64,000 nt of DNA from Chitinophagales bacterium (lineage in GTDB: Bacteria; Bacteroidota; Bacteroidia; Chitinophagales; Saprospiraceae): contig JAKSDI010000049.1 of assembly GCA_022360175.1 (NCBI GenBank), positions 59,292-123,291 on the forward strand, in the 5' to 3' direction. The notes beneath the pieces are model-generated. The model was not told the origin of the DNA. It did no database searches and saw only the letters and a program-made list of their open reading frames with translations. Of this stretch, positions 7,815-16,800 are shown one piece after another. A program made the position numbers and the translations under genes. Positions within the stretch are counted from its first letter, which is position 1. Every line of letters starts with the position of its first letter.

Positions 7815-10460
7815 TTATTCCTCAGCCTCTTCCTTTACTTCTTTCTTCTCTTCTTCAGGTTCCTTTCCAAAACTTAGAGTATCATTCTTTACTTCTACAT
7901 AAATGGTATCACCAGCAGTAAAGTCACCTGCTAAAACGAGCTTAGAAAGTTCATTGACTACTTCTTTTTGCAAGACACGCTTCATTGGGCGAGCTCCAAA
8001 CTGAGGATCATATCCCAATTCTGCCAGATGATCAGCTGCTTCTTCAGAAAGTTTTAGCACCATGCCCTGTCGAGCCAACATCTTATCTACCTTGCGTAAT
8101 AGTAGTTTCAGGATTTGCTTGATTTCCTCTTTCGTCAGTGGTAGGAACATGATCTGCTCATCAATGCGGTTGAGAAATTCGGGGCGCAACTCCTCTTTCA
8201 ACAAATCAAAAACTTCCTCCTTCGTAGCATCTATGATTTCTCCTATACGATCCTCCCCTACCATATCCAGGTCTTCAAAGTTTTCGAGTATCGTCTCCGC
8301 CCCCATATTAGAGGTCATGATAATGATGGTATTACGGAAGTTAGCTACTCGCCCTTTATTATCCGTCAGACGACCATCATCTAGTACTTGTAGTAATATA
8401 TTGAAGGTATCAGGATGAGCTTTTTCTATTTCATCCAACAGTACAATAGAATAAGGTTTGCGGCGCACTGCTTCTGTCAATTGTCCCCCTTCATCATAGC
8501 CCACATAGCCTGGAGGCGCACCCACCAGGCGAGAAACAGCATGGCGCTCCTGAAACTCACTCATATCGATACGAGTAATTGCTTTTTCATCATTAAACAA
8601 TACCTCTGCCAGTGCTTTTGCCAACTCTGTTTTACCAACCCCGGTTGGCCCCAAAAAGATAAAAGAACCAATAGGACGCTCATCATCCTGCAAGCCCGCT
8701 CTGTTACGGCGCACGGCATCAGAAACCGCTCGCACTGCTTCATCCTGGCCAATCAGGCGTTTGTGTAGTTCTTCTTCCAGGCGAAGTAGTTTATCTTTTT
8801 CGCTTTGCAGCATTTTATTCACAGGAATGCCCGTCCAGCGGGAAACAACAGCTGCGATATCATCTGCTGTTACTTCATCATTAGTGAAGCGCTTTTCCTC
8901 TGGCAGTTTTTGCAGCTTCTCTTCTGAAGCTTTGAGCATAGCCTGCTGTTCCTGCATTTCGCCATAACGAATCTTAGCTACCTCTTCAAAATCACTATTC
9001 CGTTCTGCTTTATCAGCTAACTGCTCCAGCTCTTCAATACGTTTTTTAATATTTTGAATGGTATCAACTATTTCTTTTTCATTCTTCCAGCCAGCGCGTA
9101 TGGAGTCGCGTTTCTCCTTAGCATTAGCTATATCTTCATTGAGTTTTTTGAGTTTCTTCTTCTCCCCTTCCCGTTTAAGTGCTTCCCGCTCAATTTCCAT
9201 TTGTCGTACCTTTCTATCCCAGTCGTCTACTTCTTCCGGTACAGAGTCCAGCTCTAATCTCAGTTTGGCGGCAGCCTCATCAATCAGATCAATGGCTTTA
9301 TCTGGAAGATGGCGGTCTGCAATATAGCGGTGCGATAATTCCGCAGCCGCTACCAGTGCTCCATCCAATATTTCAATTTTATGATAAACCTCGTAGCGTT
9401 CCTGCAAGCCGCGAAGGATGGAAATGGTATCTTCTACACTTGGTTCTTCAATCAATACTGTTTGAAAACGGCGTACCAGAGCTTTATCTTTTTCAAAGTA
9501 TTTTTGATATTCATCTAGTGTAGTGGCACCTATTGTACGTAATTCACCACGAGCCAAGGCAGGCTTCAGGATATTGGCTGCATCCATAGCTCCTTGTCCA
9601 CCACCTGCACCAATCAAAGTATGTATTTCATCAATGAATAGAATGATCTGTCCATTGGAGTTGGCCACCTCTTTAATCACTGCTTTGATGCGCTCCTCAA
9701 ATTCACCTTTGAATTTTGCCCCTGCAATCAAAGCCGCGATATCCAGCGTCATGATTTTTTTCTCGCGTAAATTTTCAGGTACATCCCCTTTAACAATCCT
9801 CCATGCAATACCTTCCACAATGGCTGTTTTTCCTACACCAGCCTCCCCTATTAGTAGCGGATTGTTTTTCCTACGCCTACTCAAGATGTGCAGTACTCTG
9901 CGTATTTCCTCATCCCGGCCAATAATAGGATCTAATTTTCCGGTTTCGGCCCGCTCATTGAGGTTAATGGCAAACTTGGTCAGGGCATTATAACTTTCTT
10001 CTGCACTCTGATCCGTAACCGTACGCCCTTTGCGCAACTCTTCAATCGCAGCTTTAAGGTTTTCTTCTGTTACACCCAGTTCTTTCAATAACTGCCCCCC
10101 CACATCATCACCCTGTAGTATTCCCAGAAGAATTAACTCTATAGAAATATAGTCATCACCAAAGTCAGGCAGCATTTTCTTAGCTCTGGCCAATGCTTTA
10201 TTAGCGGTTTTTGTTAAAAACTGCTTTTCCGTACCCTGTACTTTTGGGAAAGCCTTTACCTCTTTGGAAAGACGGATTTTGAGCGTAGATATGTTGATAT
10301 CTGTTTTACTAAAAAGGAAAGTAGCAACGTGTTCATCGGTTTCCATGATCCCCTGTATGAGGTGTGGGGTTCCTACTTGTTGTTGTTCTAATTTAGCAGC
10401 AATCTGCTGTCCACGGCGGATTGCATCCTGCGCTTTTATCGTGAAATTGTCGTATGTCAT
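7815..10460 (-). CDS. clpB: ATP-dependent disaggregase ClpB
   Basis: A Hsp100 unfoldase that works with DnaK to rescue protein aggregates in the cytosol. At 881 aa it is full length. It has an N-terminal Clp_N repeat domain (about 1-145), nucleotide-binding domain 1 with Walker A GEAGVGKT (205-212) and Walker B ILFIDEIH, a complete M-domain coiled coil (about 405-525; this distinguishes ClpB from ClpA and ClpC), nucleotide-binding domain 2 with GPTGVGKT (604-611), and a D2-small domain with RPMKRVLQ. The tail is highly acidic/lysine-rich (EPEEEKKEVKEEAEE), a common but not universal feature. No HrcA/CIRCE element was found upstream; instead a long palindrome lies about 95-160 bp before the start codon. 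Confidence 0.97.
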   Translation of the reverse strand: MTYDNFTIKAQDAIRRGQQIAAKLEQQQVGTPHLIQGIMETDEHVATFLFSKTDINISTLKIRLSKEVKAFPKVQGTEKQFLTKTANKALARAKKMLPDFGDDYISIELILLGILQGDDVGGQLLKELGVTEENLKAAIEELRKGRTVTDQSAEESYNALTKFAINLNERAETGKLDPIIGRDEEIRRVLHILSRRRKNNPLLIGEAGVGKTAIVEGIAWRIVKGDVPENLREKKIMTLDIAALIAGAKFKGEFEERIKAVIKEVANSNGQIILFIDEIHTLIGAGGGQGAMDAANILKPALARGELRTIGATTLDEYQKYFEKDKALVRRFQTVLIEEPSVEDTISILRGLQERYEVYHKIEILDGALVAAAELSHRYIADRHLPDKAIDLIDEAAAKLRLELDSVPEEVDDWDRKVRQMEIEREALKREGEKKKLKKLNEDIANAKEKRDSIRAGWKNEKEIVDTIQNIKKRIEELEQLADKAERNSDFEEVAKIRYGEMQEQQAMLKASEEKLQKLPEEKRFTNDEVTADDIAAVVSRWTGIPVNKMLQSEKDKLLRLEEELHKRLIGQDEAVRAVSDAVRRNRAGLQDDERPIGSFIFLGPTGVGKTELAKALAEVLFNDEKAITRIDMSEFQERHAVSRLVGAPPGYVGYDEGGQLTEAVRRKPYSIVLLDEIEKAHPDTFNILLQVLDDGRLTDNKGRVANFRNTIIIMTSNMGAETILENFEDLDMVGEDRIGEIIDATKEEVFDLLKEELRPEFLNRIDEQIMFLPLTKEEIKQILKLLLRKVDKMLARQGMVLKLSEEAADHLAELGYDPQFGARPMKRVLQKEVVNELSKLVLAGDFTAGDTIYVEVKNDTLSFGKEPEEEKKEVKEEAEE

Positions 10461-10545
10461 TAATGCTAATTATCATTTACGGACATGAAGTTAACATTCC
10501 ACCTGCAAAAAGGCAACTTCAAAAAGACGAATGAACGATTTGAAT

Positions 10546-10630
10546 CGAAATAAGCCCTGTATAGGCTATATAACATGGTGTTTTTTAAAAATTACCATGT
10601 TATATAGCCTATACAGGCAGCGAAATAAGC
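10546..10630. repeat. 65-bp perfect-palindrome element flanked by 10-bp direct repeats
   Basis: Arms at 10556-10579 and 10594-10617 are perfect 24-bp reverse complements around a 14-nt AT-rich loop that itself nearly pairs (T-run against A-run). The 10-mer CGAAATAAGC occurs directly before the left arm (10546-10555) and again 3 bp after the right arm (10621-10630). A palindrome bracketed by a direct repeat is the layout of a small non-autonomous mobile element (MITE or REP-like) with a target-site duplication. A regulatory cruciform or protein-binding dyad for clpB or the giant gene is the alternative. No other copy occurs in the window. Confidence 0.6.
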
Positions 10631-10664
10631 ATTCAGGTAGTCATCTAAACGGACTTGCCAAAAT

Positions 10665-10745
10665 AAAGAACCGAAAAGTGTACTACTTTTCAAATTAAAG
10701 GGTATGTACGTGTAGTACTATACACTTTGTTATCTATGGTTCTTT
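10665..10745. repeat. Imperfect long hairpin upstream of the first giant gene
   Basis: The outer stem AAAGAACC (10665-10672) pairs with 10738-10745. An inner AAAGT (10675-10679) pairs with 10724-10728, and GTACTAC (10680-10686) pairs with 10712-10718, leaving asymmetric bulges on the right side. In total about 20 bp of pairing lies 95 bp before the ATG at 10842. It could be a leader structure or a regulator site; function is not known. Confidence 0.4.
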
Positions 10746-10841
10746 TCTTCAGCAATTCATTGCTGGATGTACTTATTACATTTTCATTTTATCGCCGAAC
10801 AATAACATTTACGCTTTCGCGGAATCACTAAATCATTATTT

Positions 10842-13800
10842 ATGAATCGGAGTGTTTACATCCTCTTATTAGTAGGTTTTTGTATGCTATTCCATCAGCA
10901 ACAGAGCCAGGCTCAGCAGATTGTTTTTGCTGACCAACTTCCTTATTACTGTGATACGATATGCGGTACACTCATAGTAGAAGGCATTGACTATTCTACT
11001 GTTGAGGTTATGAGTTGGTCTATTGATGGACAGCCCGTATTCACTACAGGTGGCAATAGCCTTTTTGAGTTATTTGGCTGTTTTCACTTCAATCAGATTG
11101 ATGTATTCATAATATTTGAAGATGGGAGTACACTCCAATTATCAGAATACCTATCTCCCAGTATTCCGCCTATAATCTTTGAAACCTATACGGATGCCAG
11201 TCAGTTCTGCCCGGCTGCAAACCCTCCTCCCGGCTCCACCATACCCAATGCCAATTGTGATGCCATCGTATGCCCTGGAACGACTGTCACCTATGACTGG
11301 GAATTTGAGGGTGATATTTACGACATCGCAATTTCAAGTGTATCCGGAGGCCCATTAATAGGTGCGAGCAATATTGTAATCAGCCCTAACTTTGATTTCA
11401 TGCAAATTACCTGGGATGAACCTGGAATTTACTCTTTTTCAGTAGCTTTTCTGGGTTATTGCGGCTCTGCTATCCGTTCTTTTTGCACGGAAGTGCTGGA
11501 GGAACCCATTGCTAGTTTCAATAGCATTCCAGAGGCATCTAATGATACGATTTATGCTTGTCAGGGGCAATCTATAAGCTTGGAAAATACCAGCCAGTTT
11601 GCTACCTCCTACTTATGGAATTTTGGCAATGAAAGTACTTCAACAGAATCCAATCCTATCATTACTTATAATCAGGCTGGAACCTATACTCTAGAGTTAA
11701 CCGCTTATAATGATTGTTTATGCGACAATAGTACTTCAAAAACAGTCATAGTAGAGGAAGCCATAATACCAGTTATCGACTGCATTAGTACAATTTGTGA
11801 AAACAGTATCGCCACTTATGAAGCTACTGCTAATTGTAGTGGATTCCTCTGGGATGTAAGTGATAATGGCACCATTATAGATGGCGGCGGCCCCACTGAC
11901 AATTATCTCACCATCAATTGGAGTGATGGCCCGGAAGGTATTATTGAATTAACTTTGATGGACTGTGTAGATGGGGAAACGTGTAATGCTCCGGCACAAC
12001 TTCGCGTCCCCATCATTTCTGAAGACAATGCTATTGTGGGGGATGATAATGTGTGTAGAGGACAAATATCCTATTATCAGGTGCCTCTCTATGAAGGTAC
12101 TTCCTTCGATTGGGAAGTTTCTCCTTATGGTACCATCCTGGAAGGAGATGGAAGCAATCAGATCATTGTAGAATGGTTTAATGGTAGCGTTCCTTCAGGA
12201 ACAGAACATTGGGTGGCTATCACTTACGAAAATTGCTACTTGGGTTGTGGAGGACAGGATACACTTGATATATTTATCAATCCTGATTTTTATACAAGTG
12301 GCCCACTCGAGACATGCCAACAGGATAGTAGTACCCACACCGCTTTTGACAACCCTGGCAGCAATTTCATCAATTGCCATTGGGAGGTTTTAGATAATAA
12401 CAACAACCTAATTTGGTCTTCCTCTTCCCCTTCTCATGAAGTAATGATTCCCTGGAACGTTACTCCTGGCACCTACCAAATATACGCCAGCCCCGAAGAT
12501 ACTTCCTCTAATTGCGGCCAGTCCTATCGCACGCTGATGAACGTCATTTCCATGCCTGAAATAACAGGTAATATAGAAGGAGATAGTCTTATCTGCCCTG
12601 GTGAAGTATATACTTTTTCCGCTTCCGCAAATGAAGAAAGAAGCAACTTCCTTTGGACCATTACTGATGGGAATACCACTATAGAGATGGAAGGAGATGC
12701 TATCAATTATAGCTTTGGTAGCAATCCCCCTTATGCAGTGAGTGTTTATGCTATCAATCCATTTGGCTGTGCTTCTACAAGTGTGATAAAAAACCTAAGC
12801 CCTCTGCCAGCTCCCTTAATCATAGGAGCATTAGAAGCTTGTGTAGAAACTACCACATCCTATACGGCCACTCCTGCTTATTCTGATTTTTCATACGAAT
12901 GGAACATCATTCCTGCTGAAAGAGGCAGCATAGTAGGGCCTAAAAATGATCCTGATATCGAAATACTCTGGCATCAGGAAGGCCCAGTAGAAGTAGTGGT
13001 TGCTATTTGTGGTCAAACCGATACAATAGAATTAATGGTACACCCCTTGCCTGAGCCTATGGTAAATGCACCGGATGCTGTTTGTCCGGGCGAGCAGGCA
13101 GTGGTTCAATTTATTGGTACCTATGATGCCTATAGCTGGCTAAATGCAGCTGGCAATGAAGTAGGAAACATAGCCACAGCCCTACTCCATCCAGGCACTT
13201 ATCAACTGGCAGTTACTGATGAGAATGCCTGTATGGGCACCACCATTTTTAATATAAATGAACACCCGGAACCTTCTGTCAATATCACAACACCAGATCC
13301 AAATGTATTCTGCAACACTACTATCTCCACTCGGCTTTTTGCCAATGCCACTGCAAATGGATATACCTATCAATGGTATCGGGATGGAATACCAGTAGGC
13401 TCTGATGCTCCTGAACATACCGCCGCGGATATAGGCACTTATATTGTGCAAGTCACCGATCTGAATAATTGCACGGCAGTATCCAATCCAATCGACGTAC
13501 TTGAAGACTGCACTTTGGGCCCTCCTCTCCCTCCTGGATGCCCTGCTACTCCTACTTTTGACATTATAGCTGCCGCCGAATGTGACGTCCGCTCTTATCA
13601 AAACACCTCTCCAGGCGTATTATCTACTTCCTGGGAATTTGACGACCCGAATAGCGGTTTCAATAATTTTGCTACAGGCTCCAACCCTACACACACGTAT
13701 AGCGGTGTAGGCTTTTATCGAGTACGAATGACCTCTGCATTTTCTCCAACAGGCGATCCAGACAGTATTGTTCTTTGTACTACCTATAGAGTAGATACCG

Positions 13801-16800
13801 TTCTTGTAAAAGCTGATTTCACTGCTGATACAGTATGTATTGGAAACACTACTACTTTTGAAGATTTATCAACCTTTATGCCAATGACAAGCATTAGTAG
13901 TTGGCAATGGGATTTTGGTGACCCCTCAAGTGGTATTAATAATACATCTTCTCTACCTAATCCAAGCCATACTTTTTCAGGAGCTGGTTTGTATACTGTC
14001 ATATTAAGCATTACCGCGCCTACTGGATGTACTTCCACTCAAAGCCGCTTAATTGAAATAAAGGACATTCCTGTTATTAGCTTTGAATTACCCTCAGCCA
14101 GTTGTGAAGATATTGCACTACCCTTTAATGCCCTTACGGAAAATGACATTACCGGCCTACAATGGCTCTTTGGTGATCCCGACAGTGGGGCCGCAGATAC
14201 TGCTACTGTTGCAAATACCTTCCACGATTATCAGACACCTGGCAACTATACCATTACATTATCAGCCGAGAGTATCTATGGTTGTACCAATGATACCAGT
14301 CAGCTATTAACAATTGTGCCAAATACCCTTTCGGGAAATATCATTATCAATCCTTCTTCCCTCTTATGCGAAGGAGACACTGCTATTTTGTATGCTCCTC
14401 CAGGTGGTACTAGTAGGCTTTGGAATACCGGAGCTACAATGGATTCTATTCTTGTCACTCAAACAGGAACCTATAGTGTTACTATTACGGATGCTACAGG
14501 CTGTCCTTATAGTCCACAAGAAGTAGCGGTCACTATTCAATCACCACCAGAAACAGTGATCCAGCTAGTAGAATACAACCATCTGGGACAAATAATCAAC
14601 TATGTATATGATGATTATGAAGCTTGTGAAGGGACTGACATCACACTAGGAACAACCATTTCACAACCTAACATCAGCTACCTATGGAGCACAGGTGCCA
14701 CTGCTTCTACTATCAGTTTTCTGGAAGAAAGAGATGAATTACTTTCTGAAGGCTCCTATACTTTTGATGTGACCATTACTGATAATACAACAGGCTGCTC
14801 AAGCGTAGCCCCTCCTTTTGAAGTAATCATACATCCAAACCCTGAATTTCCTTTTATTACTGCTGACCCCATTGGCCCTAATTGTGAAAACACCCCTGTC
14901 ACACTTGAAGTAAGCAATATACAAGATAGTATTACCTATGTTTGGAATAATGGAGTAGAAGGCATCAGCACCATCGTATCAACAGGAGGGCAACACTTTG
15001 TCACTGCAAGTAATGCTTTTGGGTGTGAAACGCAAAGTTTTCCGTACAATATCATCCCTGGCCCGGATATCAGCCTGGTTCCTAATGGCTGTTATACACG
15101 TTGCAATCCTGATACAATTTGCTTGCCAAGTATTCCAGATATCGTTGCTTATCAATGGCTGCTAGATGGTGTACCTATTTTTATTCCATCCAGCACACCT
15201 CCCGAATTAGAGGTCACCTCTTCTGGCTCTTACCAATTGCAGATGGAAAACACTGCAGGTTGTACGCTCCTATCTGATCCTCTTGATATAGAACTTTTCG
15301 ATGGAGTAGGTAGCTTCTTTGGACAGGTATGGGTAGATGTAAATAATAATGGTCTCATTGATAATATTGACACCCTCTATACAGGTGCCATCATCGATTT
15401 ATACCAAACCAACATTCTTCAGGCTTCTACCTCTAGCAATCATCTGGGCAATTATTCCTTCCCTAATATCGAAACCAATGACTATACGCTCATTCTTGAT
15501 ACACTAAGTATTCCAAGCTGGATGCAAGCAGTTTATACGCAAGTGGATACTTCATTAGTTGGCTGTGATAATCAAGTACCTATAAATTGGTTATTACAAG
15601 ACCTGTGTCAGGGAGATACTATTTTTGAAATACTGACCGCTTGTGATTCATTGGCTTATAATGGGGTAAGTATTTATACCGACACCAGTTTTATTAATAC
15701 CTACAGTTCACTTATTGGCTGTGATTCTATAGTACAAACAACTATCACAATCAATAATAACTCTGATACCACTTTCATCAATCTGACAGCCTGTGAAGGA
15801 GATACCATTCTTTACGATGGGCTCCTGATAGCCGCAGGGGAAAGTACAAGCATCAATTATAACAATTTCAGCGGATGCGATTCTACAGTAGTTGTAAATA
15901 TTGCAGCATTAAGTAGCACGGATAGTACTATTACATTCCAAGCCTGCCAGGGCTCTATTGTCACTTATAATGGTACTAACTTAATCCCTGGAGAACAGCA
16001 AACCTTTTCCTTTACCAATATACAAGGATGTGATTCCAGTATTACAGTCATAGTGGAAGAACTATTACCTAGTGATACGACTTTGATGCTAGGAGCTTGT
16101 GAAGGTAACAGCGTCAACTACAACAATACAGATATAGCAGCAGGACAACAGATAGACTTTGTATTTACCAATGCTGTTGGTTGCGATTCTACCGTCACGG
16201 TTATTGTAGAAGCTGCTGCTCCAAGTGATAGCACTTTACTACTACAAACATGTGAAGGAACTTCCACTTCTTATAATGGTACAGATATCCCGGCAGGACA
16301 GCAGCAGGACTTCACGTTTACTAATGCCGTAGGTTGTGATTCCATCGTTACCGTTATCGTGCAAGCACTACTGCCAAGCGATAACACGCTAACACTTCAG
16401 GCGTGCGAAGGAGCTTCCGCTTCTTATAATGGAACAAACATCCCAGCGGGACAACAACAGGATTTTACTTTCACTAATGCTGTAGGTTGTGACTCCATCG
16501 TAACCGTCACCGTGCAAACGCTACTGCCGAATGATAACGCGCTAACATTACAAGCTTGCGAAGGAACATCCGCTTCTTATAATGGTACAGACATTCCGGC
16601 AGGACAACAACAAGATTTCACTTTCACTAATGCCGTTGGTTGCGATTCCATCGTCACTGTCATTGTGCAAACGCTACTGCCGAGTGATAACACGCTAACA
16701 TTACAAGCTTGTGAAGGAACATCCGCTCCTTATAATGGTACAGACATTCCGGCAGGACAACAACAAGACTTCACTTTCACTAATGCCGTTGGTTGTGATT

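Larger units (their letters stand above)
10461..10841. other. 381-bp divergent intergenic region
   Basis: The spacer between clpB (leftward) and the first giant T9SS protein (rightward) has no plausible coding frame. It holds the palindromic element flanked by direct repeats (10546-10630) and a second, imperfect hairpin (10665-10745). Both divergent promoters must lie here, but I could not identify a convincing TAnnTTTG/TTG pair for either gene. Confidence 0.7.

Noticed and set aside
9523..9993. 156-aa plus-strand frame inside clpB
   Set aside because: It is an antisense shadow of the conserved clpB NBD1; composition follows the complementary codons.
10461..10841. CIRCE/HrcA heat-shock operator upstream of clpB
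   Set aside because: The palindrome sequence does not resemble TTAGCACTC-N9-GAGTGCTAA and its arms are far longer.
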